DNA of 64,000 nucleotides from Oncomelania hupensis. Taxonomy: Eukaryota; Mollusca; Gastropoda; Littorinimorpha; Pomatiopsidae. Positions 53,748 through 64,000 of the stretch are shown here, piece by piece; the first letter of the stretch is position 1, and every line of letters starts with the position of its first letter. A program made the position numbers and the translations under genes. The notes under the pieces were generated by a model. The model had not been told where the DNA came from and did not search any database. It saw only the letters and a list, made by a program, of their open reading frames with translations. The stretch is taken from assembly GCA_036898135.1 (NCBI GenBank), contig CM072513.1, positions 83,599,032 to 83,663,031 of the forward strand, read 5' to 3'.

Positions 53748-54117
53748 GGGTCTTTCTGCGTACTTGCAGGAGTGTGTGCGTGTCGCGGCCATATGTAAGT
53801 GTGTTGGCTTGCGAGTGCGCGTATGACAAAGGATAAAGACAGAGTGTGTGTGTGTGACAATTGAGACAATTTAATAATATTTGTCAGGCCACAAGGCCCA
53901 CAACACAGTTACAAAGCTGACATCACGAACGTTAAACATTCAAAGTATATGCAAAAGCAAAGCAGTAGCAAAATTTCACAACAATAAGTATTGAACATGT
54001 TACTCGGACCGAGTGACACACGTTAGTAAAGAAAACCTATTTCAAAACAGCCAAAAGCAGCGAAACTACAGTCCACAAAAATCAATCAATCAATCATTCA
54101 AACAAACGTAACTACAA
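53748..54117. other. No recognised feature
   Basis: No supported gene. Confidence 0.4.
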
Positions 54118-54445
54118 AGCAGTGGCAGCAACCAGGAATGGCAGCAACCACTGCAGCTACAATGACAAACATAACTACAAAACAATGGCAGCAACCACCG
54201 CAGCTACAATGACAAACGTAACTACAAAGCAGTGGCAGCAACCACTGCAGCTACAATGGCAAACATAACTACAAAACAATGGCAGCAACCACTGCAGCTA
54301 CAATGGCAAACATAACTACAAAACAGTGGCAGCAACCAATGCAGCTACAATGGCAAACATAACTACAAAACAATGGCAGCAACCACTGCAGCTACAATGG
54401 CAAACATAACTACAAAGCAGTGGCAGCAACCACCGCAGCTACAAT
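54118..54445. repeat. 47-bp minisatellite, about seven copies
   Basis: The unit begins TGGCAGCAACCACTGCAGCT and ends ACAATGGCAAACATAACTACAAAACAA. Confidence 0.95.
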
Positions 54446-54689
54446 GGCAAACATAAATAAAATCCCAGAAAACAGAGTTACAGCAAAACAGTCACAACAA
54501 CAAAAGCAACAGCAGCCACCATCCATATATATTTTATTTAAGCACATACACGCACACCCACACACACTCACACATACACAACAAACAGAAAATACCGAAT
54601 AGACTGACGTTGACGCAAGTAAGCAAAAAACTGGGCAAACGAGTCCAGCCAAACACACACACACATATACACACACACTGCGCGCACAG

Positions 54690-56850
54690 TTCTATGCATA
54701 ATTTTCATCTAAGATTTGCAAGAGCTGAAGCTCTGTCATTGTATGCTTTGTATACAAAAGTACATAGTTGATTGATTTCATCCGACTTGTGTTATTGAGA
54801 AGTAAAGACATTTTAAACAAACAGGGTTGACAAAAAGTATTTTTTCTGTATGTACTGCATACATAGATCCGAGTACTTAGGACAAACAAGCAAAAAATGT
54901 ATTTCACTTTCAGACACGTGCACACGCTCACAAAACGAACACACAATATTTGGATCCTTACGTAAACTCATACTGGAGAAAATGATTATGTAGTGGGAGC
55001 ATACCAATTCTAAATCTGGTTAAAATTTTGCCTGGATGAATGCTCTGAACATAACTGAAGTAAAGACGGAGTGATAATGAAGAACAAAAAGACGAATAAA
55101 CGCTGTAAAACGTGAGACTGAAGCGCAGCATGCCAGTCCTGATACAGTCTTTAAGGCGCTGCTTAAACTCAGCAATGAACAATTTAGTACTCCCAACCGA
55201 TTGCGCTTCCCACACCACTCCAAACCCATAGCTGTACAAAACGTTTCTCACATTGCATGCCCACGTTGTGTAGTTTTGTCTTTGAAAAAAGAGTATCGTG
55301 TTGTAGGCTTTTTTTGGGATTCTGGTATCATCCATGGAAACAACACGTAACCAGAACCTAATACATTTAGCGTAAGTATTAATAAAGAGAGGATACCTGC
55401 CTAGTTCGCCATAAATGACATGTTTTGGCGCTCTTTGAATGACACGCATGAATCGCTTCATTGCAGAAAGGTGCACTCACTCAATTGTAGTCTGGTTAGC
55501 AGTGAGACCCAAAACCTCTGCACCGTAAGTGAGAATAGGCTGTATCTGACAGTCGAATAATTTAAAGACAAATTCTGGCGAATGTTCCTCAATTGACCAC
55601 ATCAGTCTTGTAAAGGCTGCGACTTTTTTTCTTGCACGTTCAGACAAGTCTAATAAAGTTGGTTGGAACGAACCTCTTGTAGTAATAATAATGCCTAAAT
55701 ACGTATACAAATTAACAGCGGCGAGGCTAGCGACTCCAAATACCCATCTCTCATTTTGAGCAATTTCTAAATACAATAACATTCGATTTCTCAAGATTTA
55801 TACTCAAATCTAGGCGTATAGCAACATCGTACAAAATATTAGCTGGGTTTGAAGACCAATAATACTCTCAGATAAAAGTAGTCCATCGTCAGCGAACAAT
55901 AAAATTAATATTTCAATAATGTCCAATAGTGTCTGCCGTTTGCATTTACTTCCTTAGTTAACTCATTAATTAGAAGTGAACATAAAACCGGTGAACAGCA
56001 ATCACCCTGCTTGAGGCCACGAGGACAACATCAGTGAGGTCAACACCAGCTCGTACACGAGCCTTAACGACGTTGTACATGCTCTTAAGGGCGTTTAGAT
56101 ACTTTCCGTTGATACCATTTGCGTGTAAAATTTTCCATAGCTTATCCCTGCACACAGTGTCAAATGCTTTTTTAAAATCAATAAATGCCACGTATAATTT
56201 ACGGCGTCTAACCAATTGCTTTTGAATACTAGCAACAAGAGTGAAAATATGATCCGTTGTGCAACGCTTTTCCCGAAATCCCGCCTGTTCTTCGCTAACA
56301 CATTGTTACATTCAATCCAGTCTGTGATGCGCTTATTTAAAACAAAACTGTGTAGTTTGCTGCAAATGTTCAGCAAAGCAATGCCACGGTAATTATCGGG
56401 TTGGTTCTGGTCACCCTTTGTATGCAATGGCTGCAAAATCGATACTGACCAGTCCTCAGGAAACAAACAATGGTTAAAAATATGATTAAACAGTTTCACC
56501 AGGAAAGGCATAACAGCAACTTAGCTATTCTTGTAGAACTCTTCGATAAGACTATCTGGGCCTGCAGCTTTCTCGCTCTTTAACGCCCTAATGGCACACT
56601 CAATTTTCTCAGGAGCAATGGGTTGATTTAGCTCATCATCATCAGTGACATTATGAACTTGTCTATTTTGAAAATAATCATCAAAATTGCCGGACGCCTC
56701 TGCCTTAGACGTGTTTTCGTTAAAAACATCATGGAAATGCTGAAACCATTGATCCGCTGTTATCGAGTAACGTACATTAGTTCGAAACCTGGCTGACCAG
56801 ACAGCGCTCCGAACTTGTTTAGGGTTGTTAAAATTACTTTGTAGCGATTG
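54690..56850 (-). pseudogene. LINE reverse transcriptase, decayed, nearly complete RT to C-terminus
   Basis: Read on the - strand from 56850, a linker segment (NITADQWF-like: SITADQWFQHFHDVF) leads to ECAIRALKSEKAAGPDSL. Then follow the RT fingers (DNYRGIALLNICSKL, 56095-56511) and palm motif A (VAFIDFKKAFDTV, 55970-56215). Motif C reads F-A-D-D at 55885-55896. The thumb is at 55477-55794 (YTYLGIIIT) and the C-terminal part at 54958-55476. The end carries a CX2CX10HX4C-like motif (CSFCERVH..HFLLVC, 54813-55007) and a last segment open to 54692. Several frameshifts and stops separate these pieces, so it cannot be expressed whole. Such Cys/His C-termini are usual in CR1/Jockey-like animal LINEs; I do not fix the clade. 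The endonuclease is not adjacent, but a candidate part lies at 60.8-62.05 kb on the same strand. Confidence 0.88.
55885..55896 (-). other. RT catalytic motif FADD
   Basis: On the - strand these bases encode F-A-D-D followed by GLLLSE, the position of the YxDD catalytic motif of the decayed LINE. The two aspartates are intact although the surrounding frame is broken. Confidence 0.8.
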
Positions 56851-56859
56851 TAGCGTGTA

Positions 56860-56936
56860 TGTTGGTATAGATCGCCGCGCTTTGAGCCTGATTGATTTGG
56901 GGAAAGGCGCGTATATAGCATCCTGTATTATTATTA

Positions 56937-57001
<65 letters not shown>
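56860..57001 (+). mobile_element. Non-LTR 3' end module with ATT tail
   Basis: GATCGCCGCGCTTTGAGCCT..GGAAAGGCGCGTATATAGCATCC is followed by (ATT)n at 56924-57001. The same module occurs at 18976 and 49979. It sits at the 5' edge of the LINE fragment and may have inserted there. Confidence 0.7.
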
Positions 57002-58600
57002 GGATTACATTTTCCTTGTAGGATTTCTTTTTCTGCCTCAACAGTTTCTTATACTTTTTCATCTTTTGCGTATAAGCAATACGATCCACATGGGCGTCGC
57101 TTCTGTTAAATCTGTGTCACTGCCTACGTAATGCACGTCTACTCTGCCTACATTCATGGTCGAACCAGATTCGACGACTTTCGTTACCGAAGAAAACAGT
57201 CTTCTTCATGCACTCATCCGCATACATGTACAACAGACAATCATTAAACTTCCTCAGTGCTTTCCGCGACGTTCAGCCCAAACAACGAGTGGAAAGGATA
57301 GAAACTCAAACAAAAGAAACTAACACAAAATGCCAGATGACAATCACACTCTTTTATTCAACAGTCAACACGCACACAAGGAGAATGGGATTCTAAACCA
57401 CCCTCAACCCCTATCAAGACCCCCAACCCAGTATTTACTAAACGATTACCTCCCTTGTCTAACTGTAACCCCCAGAACTATACACAACAAAATGCCCACA
57501 ACAATATGTAACAATATTAATAAGCAATTCAATTCAGGTAAATACAATTCAAGCTAAATTCACAATCAGGAAATCTTAAACTTCAATCGTATAAACTAAA
57601 CTAGCTTACAGTCCAGGTTCACTGTATGTAATATAACTGTCTGTTTCTAAACTCAGTAGGAGCTAAAGCAGTCGATCACACGAATAAAGGAATTGATTTA
57701 CATTAAATAACGAGTTATGTTTTTAGGTGCGTGATGTGCAGATCTGTGTGTGTGTGTGGGTGTGGTGCATGTAGATTCCTGTAGACGATGGAGAGCTTCG
57801 CCTGAAGCAACGGCAGGTCCAGTCGATGATGGAAGACTACACCCCCCAGCTGCAAAGGCAGAGGTCTCAGAACGGATGTATACCCAAAGAAGGTAGGCTA
57901 CGCAAAGAACGGTCATAAGGAGATTCCCTTCTATAAAGTTACAAGACGGTCAGCGCGCAGCGCCCTCCAACGAGTAAGATGATAAATAACTCAAGGGAGA
58001 TAACCGTCCGCTTAGCGATCTGTAAACAAGCCTCCTTTGCCGGACGCCATACCATCGCTTCCTGGCCGATATTCATGGAGTTTTGCATATAAGTATACTG
58101 TAATATGTCTTTAGATGCATCAACATATCACAAGTCATTATAATACTTAAAATAAAATAAAAATCCGTCCGAATTTTAAAACGTGAAAGCTGAAACGATC
58201 GAGCCCCGTTCATGCCTGTGTAACCTTCTAAATGAACAGATTTTTTTAAACATTTTTTTTAACACCTATAAAATATGATAGTTGTTTGAGGGAGTTGGTG
58301 TGGGGAAACACATTGACATGAGATAATAATTTGCTTGTACATTTTACATTGGAACTGTAAAAAGATAGTTGTTTTGTGTGTGTGTGGTATGTGTTTACAC
58401 TGTATTCCTAGTAACATAGAAGAGAGAAATATTATGCACAATTCGTGCACTTGATATGATTCATGGCAGTAACTTTACTAGCTAGTTTCCAGTTCATACT
58501 TTTTGTATGTATGTGTGTTGCAAATAACAAGAACTATGTTAAACACACACACACAAATCAGATGATAGTCACACACAAAAGAATACACTTACACATATAC

Positions 58601-58603
<3 letters not shown>
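57002..58603. other. Unassigned; left arm of a distant inverted repeat
   Basis: No gene is recognised. 57878-57920 (GCAAAGAACGGTCATAAGG at its end) is the reverse complement, with several mismatches, of 59447-59488. On the - strand TGAATAAAAGAGTG near 57350-57363 could be a polyadenylation signal of an unrecognised LTR. Confidence 0.4.

Positions 58604-58662
<59 letters not shown>
58604..58662. repeat. GA microsatellite
   Basis: Pure (GA)n tract. Confidence 0.95.
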
Positions 58663-60844
58663 AAAGTGTTTTTACACACACTGAAATGAACAGTGATCAA
58701 ATTTAGTACTGTTACAATACAATTATTTATTATTCCGTTTGTTTCACACCAGTAGGCTTAAAAAACAACAACCAATAATACATACAAACTTATTTTAACT
58801 ACCATAGTTGATGCAAAATCAAAAAAAAATGATTTTCAAGCTCTTATTGCATTTCGGTTAGGATTATGATAGGCTTTGAACTCATGCCAACATTAACATT
58901 TTGCAAGGAACAGATAGACATTGCTACAAACATGATTTCAATACTATTCAGAACTTTACACACACACACTTATGATTCACACATTAGAAAAAAAAATCAG
59001 AAAAGACAACATTACAAAAGGATGTACTAAAATAAAATTAAAAATAAAGTAATAATAACAATTAGTATAATAATAATAAAATAAATAAATAACTAAAAAT
59101 AAATAAAGTTAAAACTAAAAACCAAGAACAACAACAGCAGTCAGACCTACGACATTTTAATCAAAGTGTTTTTGGTATTGCACTGAAAACAATGTATATA
59201 CACACATGCTCATAATCATGTTATTGAGCTCATTCATATTATCAGAGCAGTATTTAGAAACATATCATTTTGAGTAAAGTGCTCTTAATATCACACTGGC
59301 AAAAATGTAGTTGTCAAATCCTCATTGTCCTCTATCCTGCAATATCCTCTAAATAACTAATAATAATTGCTTTTCAGCAACAAAGGGACGTAATTATCAT
59401 TTCAGCTGCTTGGCGGCGCTCGCGCTCATCGTTTCGCTATCCTAGGCCTTATGACCGTTCTTTGCGTAGTAGATATTCTTTGGTATACCCGCCGCACACA
59501 GGTACAACAGCGACACGTAGAAGCAGAAGTAATGGCAATGGGGAACTACCAGAAAATGGGATAACAATGACGATGGTAGTAGTCATCCAACATAAATACA
59601 CACAGCCCAATCCTGTAGACAAACACAAAGTCTCAACAGCTTGTCTACGAAACTTAAATATTACATAACAGAATACGCCTTCCGCCGTCCGCCATCTTGA
59701 CCTGGTTATACATGCATCTCAATAACGCAATACAGTTCCTAATTCCATAATTTACATCTCTTCCATAAAACATGATTGTTTATATAAATATATATATAGT
59801 TATTACAAGTGCACTCCAGTTGCACAACCCCGATTCATCTCATCCTCATCACCATCTTCATCCCCCCTCTCCACGTTATAATACATCATCTCTCTCCATT
59901 CACAATTATCGCTATCATAATACAACACGCTTCCCTCATATTCATCACCTTCATCACCCCTCTCAAACATAGTACATTGTCTCTCTTTCTTCGCATTCAT
60001 CACCCCTCTCTCTCTCTCACTTTAACATGCATACTTCATTGTTACCCTTTGACCCCGTTTTGGCAACAACATCAGTAACATTTCCCATTTACACATAAAA
60101 CAAGAAAATCATATGAAAATCATATAAAAAATCAATAAATCACTATTTATCAAAATACACCCCTTCCCCCTTCATTCACCAGCATTCAATCACGTACGCA
60201 GACTCGAAATGCATTAGCCACTAAGGAAATGAATTGCAGGTTTCACACTCACCTTTTAGGTCCTCGGCTTGTGACACATGTACAACACAAATACAAAACA
60301 AAACAGTACAGCACCACACTTGTTAGTTGAGAGTATCAAGTTCGTTACTTGGCTATTGCTGTGCAATTACTGGAGCATCTCAGTATCGACGAAATACTGA
60401 GCCTTGGACGGTGCCTAAGCATAGGCCACACGACCTTAGAAAACAGCCCTACACTTATTCTCACTGAATATATTGGCGGCTAGAATTCTTCCATTAACAA
60501 CTTTTGGTCATTCCTGTCCCTACGCAGGTACCGGACCTTGGGTGGTTCGAAGCAACGTAACCCTACCCTTCCAGATGGACCTAATCCTAAGCTGACACAC
60601 AGTCAAAAAGTCACTTCTGCCCAAAAGAATGACTGCTCGTAGAAGCAACCAAACTGACTCTGCTAATTAAACCACATACCAGCACACAGAACAACATCGA
60701 GTCGAGCTCAGTAACCCAGTCCTTACCTAATGCACTACGCTATCTGCGTTCAACACGTGAAACCACACATACTTTAATCTTTCATACGCAATGATAGAAA
60801 ACTGCCGATCCTTATGTACACTGTATATTAGAGATGTGCAACTC
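58663..60844. other. No recognised gene
   Basis: AT-rich sequence with A/T-rich runs at 58985-59130, C/T-rich sequence at 59830-60010, and the right arm of the inverted repeat at 59447-59488. I see no coding region. Confidence 0.4.
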
Positions 60845-61159
60845 TGCACAATATATACTATCTCTAGTACGTGCTGAAAACTCGTGTCGTCACAATCAAC
60901 ATTGATGTCAATTAATTCACAAGCTTCGTTCAAAGCATCGTTGCCATAGTCAGAGCGCACTTTTTCACGAAAAAGATCTTGCTTTTCGGCAACCCATCAA
61001 AATTTTGTAACAGAGTCAGTCTTATTATTCGTCCCTCGATCCTGTACATTGTCTGAATAAGACGCACCGGTACTCAGCTCAAGTTCAATTGCTGCGTGTT
61101 TTGCTTCTATCACTGTAATTGTCTTCAATAACTTACAAAATAGAAACAAGTGAACGTGA
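60845..61159 (-). pseudogene. LINE fragment: region between endonuclease and RT
   Basis: On the - strand the sequence encodes AIELELSTGASYSD, then after a stop WVAEKQDLFREKVRSDYGND and ALNEACELIDINVD, as in the linker of animal LINE ORF2 proteins that follows the endonuclease. It is directly continuous with the endonuclease fragment at 61759-62045 once the 575-bp family A copy and one copy of its 12-bp target duplication are disregarded. Confidence 0.65.
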
Positions 61160-61171
61160 CACGATAAAGTA

Positions 61172-61746
61172 TATTACATTACATGGTAATAGCTTTAGGT
61201 CCAGCGGACTCTTCCGAGCCAAATCAGGACCAGAGAAGTGAAAGAGGACTCACCCCTGATCCGCATAAAAGATCTGCCGAAACAACCATAGTGGTAACAC
61301 TGAAGGCAATCTACCAGCCGGTCACTTAACAATAAAGACATCCCACGCAGGGGACGCTGAGGCTATACTCTAATTTATCGAACCCCCGTTTACAAAAATA
61401 AAATAGAATACAAACATCATTATACAATATGAACAAAACACATACATATAAAATGCCTACCTTGCCAAATAATAACATCATAGGAAGCCCCAGTGACCAT
61501 TTGGCAGACAGCGTCCAATATTCCCAAGCTGATCCAACAGATCTCATACACAAATAAGTAGTATTGTCCCGGAAGAGTTTTCAAGAAAAAGTTTAGGTGA
61601 CTGGTCTAGCAAAGAAGAAGTTAGTATAGTAGATTGATAGAACAGAGTAGAAATGAGAAAGAACAAAGGAGAAAGACAGCGACAGTGGGAATTTAAAGCA
61701 CTAAATTTCCAGAAAGTGGGGATACTATTTATACTGAAACCCCCGG
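61172..61746 (-). mobile_element. Family A non-LTR element, copy 3
   Basis: A 575-bp copy is flanked by a perfect 12-bp duplication, CACGATAAAGTA, at 61160-61171 and 61747-61758. On the - strand it begins CCGGGGGTTTCAGTATAAATAG and ends CCTAAAGCTATTACCATGTAATGTAATA. The duplication length and the 3' pentamer tail point to target-primed reverse transcription. The 75-codon frame at 61326-61553 is the conserved family A frame. Confidence 0.93.
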
Positions 61747-61758
61747 CACGATAAAGTA

Positions 61759-62045
61759 ATGGATTGCACTGCATCCGTTTTCCGATATAGGAGTATAGTC
61801 CGCGGACAAGTTCAGCACTTAAAATAACGAGATTAAATTCCTCACAAACATTAGGCAGGTATCGACCGAAGGCATTTAGCGAGTTATCTTTAGATAATCT
61901 TGAATAACAGTCACTCTCATCTTGCTTGCTATAACCAAACTCATGGTTTACGAAGTCACATATGTCATTCACAGGGTCGTCATTAACAATATTCATGGAA
62001 CCTGTTTTAGAGTTAAGGTCACCACACACAGTTATGGGCAGATCA
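61759..62045 (-). pseudogene. LINE endonuclease fragment (APE type)
   Basis: On the - strand, 62043 onward encodes [12 protein letters not shown], the GD(L/F)N..TG signature of APE-type LINE endonucleases, followed by [23 protein letters not shown] and VCEEFNLVILSA. The remainder of the endonuclease N-terminus is missing, since a GT repeat begins at 62059. The downstream part continues past the family A insertion. It is interrupted and truncated, so not functional. Confidence 0.8.
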
Positions 62046-62057
62046 CCACACTCTCAG

Positions 62058-62058
<1 letters not shown>

Positions 62059-62092
<34 letters not shown>

Positions 62093-62275
62093 GTGTGTGT
62101 GTGTATTTTGTGGGTGCACGCGTGTGTACGTGTTAGAGAGAATTAATGTGTTCATAAGTGTGTGTGTGTGTGTGAGTGGGTGCGTGTGTGTGTGCGCACG
62201 TGTTAGAGAGAATTAATGTGTTCATAAGAGTGTGTATGGATGCATGTGTGTGTGTGAACATGTGCGTGTGAGCGA
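62059..62275. repeat. GT-rich repeat with ~120-bp duplication
   Basis: (GT)n tracts at 62059-62105 and 62158-62205 are separated by two copies of CGTGTTAGAGAGAATTAATG..TGTTCATAAG, so a longer unit is duplicated. Confidence 0.9.
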
Positions 62276-62599
62276 ATGGAACAGAGAGTGAGAGAGAGAC
62301 AGAGACAGAGAGAGAGAATGGGGTGTGTGCTTGTTAGGTGTCAAGGTTCCAGATCAAGATTATTAACGGCTCTAGCCTCTGAGGGGCTTTCAGCCTCGTC
62401 GAACACACATGACGTCATAGACAAAGCAAGATCAAAAAGCTGCGATGGCATTATTCTATGCATTCAATACAATATGTACGCATTATGTATAATATAACAA
62501 TTCTGACAGGCACAAACTTATAATTATAAAAGTGAAACAAAAAAAAGAAAGACAATAATGTATGTCTTTGCACGTGTGTGCATGTGAATAAAAAGTATA
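62276..62599. other. No recognised feature
   Basis: No supported gene. Confidence 0.4.
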
Positions 62600-62645
62600 C
62601 TTCAAATGCCAAGAACGGCGAAATATGTGCGCTATACAAATATCC

Positions 62646-62717
<72 letters not shown>
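62600..62717 (+). mobile_element. Retroposon 3' end followed by TAA array
   Basis: GGCGAAATATGTGCGCTATA..CAAATATCC is followed by (AAT)n at 62646-62717. The GCGCTATA..AAAT..CC arrangement resembles the other ATT-tailed 3' ends. Confidence 0.55.
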
Positions 62718-62718
<1 letters not shown>

Positions 62719-63284
62719 GGGAAAGAAGGCAGCAGAGTAGGCCTACATTGAGCTAAAGGACTGCCCATTGTGACTACGGCAGCATCTGGTCAATTAAACT
62801 ACAGGCAGGTTTTAGCACGTATAAAAACTGCGGCAAAAACGCTATTTCACATTCAACCGTCAACACTGGGCTGGAGATAAGGAGAACACTCGCTTTAATA
62901 GTAATTTTAGTAGGAACCTTAATTTCAAACTGTAACCGCTCCATAGTACGGTGGTGGTCAATGGGAGCACGGGTTCATTTGTATGAATGTCCTTGTGCTT
63001 GGAGAAGAGGTGACTGACAGGATAAAGGAGAGTATAAACTGTCCAGGACATAATGGGAAAACTGATGGTATACGGGGCCTCCCCTCTTTCAACCGCCGGT
63101 ATCTTTTAAGTACCCTTTCGTTACCGGATGCATCTACAAGGTTGAGCGTAAACTACACAACAGAACAAAGAGGGGTTATTTCAAACCCTCTAACGGTCAC
63201 TGGCGCTGTCCACCTTCATTGTAGCGGTCACTCTTTATAGTGGTCACTTTATTGTTTATTCAGTAGCGGCCGGACAGACCATAT
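62718..63284. other. No recognised feature
   Basis: No supported gene. Confidence 0.4.
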
Positions 63285-63520
63285 AGTCATATCCTTTAGT
63301 TCTCGGGTACATCCGCCGCCTAATCAGGGTGGATGATATGCTGACGAAAAAAACTCTTTATTGGTCATGGGGCAACATCCTTTTATTCTCGGGTACATCC
63401 TGCGCCTAACCCGGGTGGATTTGCATTGACACCCGGTGACAGGAACGTCTTTTATGGTCGTTGGCCAACAGCCCTTTATTGTCGGGTGCATCCTTTATCG
63501 ACCCTGGGTGCACCGATGCA
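63285..63520. repeat. Degenerate ~90-bp tandem repeat
   Basis: CTTTAGTTCTCGGGTACATCC (63293), CTTTTATTCTCGGGTACATCC (63380) and CTTTATTGTCGGGTGCATCC (63473) are each followed by a CCGGGTGGAT- or CTGGGTGCACC-like segment. A CCTGGGTGGAT echo lies at 63790. Confidence 0.65.
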
Positions 63521-64000
63521 TCGTGTGAGATAAAAGACGAGAAAGCAGTTTTCCACGGAAGCCGGATGTGTAAACAAGGGTGTCGGGTGATGGTTAGTCG
63601 GACACTAGCCAGCGGTCAGTTCAAGAATGGCCGTGTCCACTACCCGCTATGATAGCCCATTGTTGTGCCCAGAGAGGTGTCCACAAGCGTTGTGCAAAGC
63701 GAACAATAGAGATGCGCAAACAGGAGAATAACTGCACATCCAGCTGCACCCCATAAGCTGTTAGGGTTCAAACACCTGGATATCCTAGCCTGGGTGGATT
63801 AACACCCATTACGGGTGCTCACGGGGTGTTGGTCAGCTGAAAAGTAAACTAGCCCTGTCCACTACCCGCTAACAGCCCCGTTTCGTGGTGTAAAATAAGG
63901 ACAGAGAAGAAACTGCAAGGTAGGCGCAAACTGTACAAAACTACGGACAGCTGAAGATGAGATTAGAAAGATGAGAGCGAACTCTCTACATCATAAGCCA
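63521..64000. other. Unassigned; ~225-bp diverged duplication
   Basis: GTGTCCACTACCCGCTATGA (63632) and CTGTCCACTACCCGCTAACA (63857) suggest a long diverged repeat that may include the ~90-bp units. No gene is seen up to the window end. Confidence 0.4.

Overview
The window is eukaryotic and repeat-dominated. Every protein homology I can recognise belongs to a transposable element; I see no host exon, functional tRNA or rRNA gene that I would defend. Long GA, CA, ATT, ATC and GAA arrays, many minisatellites, tRNA-derived SINEs, several LINE lineages and Ty3/Gypsy-type elements with integrase upstream of reverse transcriptase suggest an invertebrate metazoan. My best guess is a marine mollusc (inference, low confidence below the level of animal).

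Layout. 0-4.6 kb: an 18-bp minisatellite, a tRNA-like SINE, a copy of a non-LTR family called 'family A' here (interrupted by a foldback element), a second SINE and a LINE-type 3' end. 4.6-13.8 kb: LTR element 1 on the + strand, with ~2-kb LTRs, a tRNA-Leu-type primer site, a 625-bp tandem duplication across the LTR/leader/gag junction, and an uninterrupted 1112-codon gag-protease-integrase frame without reverse transcriptase. Its 3' LTR carries a LINE fragment with a 12-bp target duplication. 13.8-23.9 kb: LINE and SINE fragments, simple repeats and AT-rich sequence. 23.9-30.05 kb: LTR element 2 on the - strand, inserted with a 5-bp duplication into an older LINE copy. It is a relative of element 1 with a decayed reading frame, a remnant of reverse transcriptase downstream of integrase, and a cluster of heat-shock-element-like motifs in its leader. 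30-43 kb: SINEs (one a tRNA/5S rRNA chimera), a second family A copy containing a 736-bp inverted-repeat transposon, a solo LTR, and many arrays. 43-47 kb: a run of unrelated minisatellites. 47-54.5 kb: more arrays, a perfect-looking hairpin and promoter-like motifs. 54.7-62.1 kb: fragments of one or more LINEs (endonuclease, linker, reverse transcriptase, C-terminal zinc motif) on the - strand and a third family A copy with a 12-bp target duplication. 62-64 kb: GT and TAA repeats and a degenerate ~90-bp repeat.

How the parts fit together. Insertion order can be read from nesting. Element 1 inserted, then the GGATA-tailed LINE inserted into its 3' LTR. Another copy of the same LINE was already present when element 2 inserted into it. 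A family A copy was in place when the inverted-repeat transposon landed in it. The LTR pairs of both LTR elements differ by roughly 0.3 percent by eye, so both insertions are young. Both lack a usable reverse transcriptase, so they probably relied on a complete relative elsewhere in the genome.
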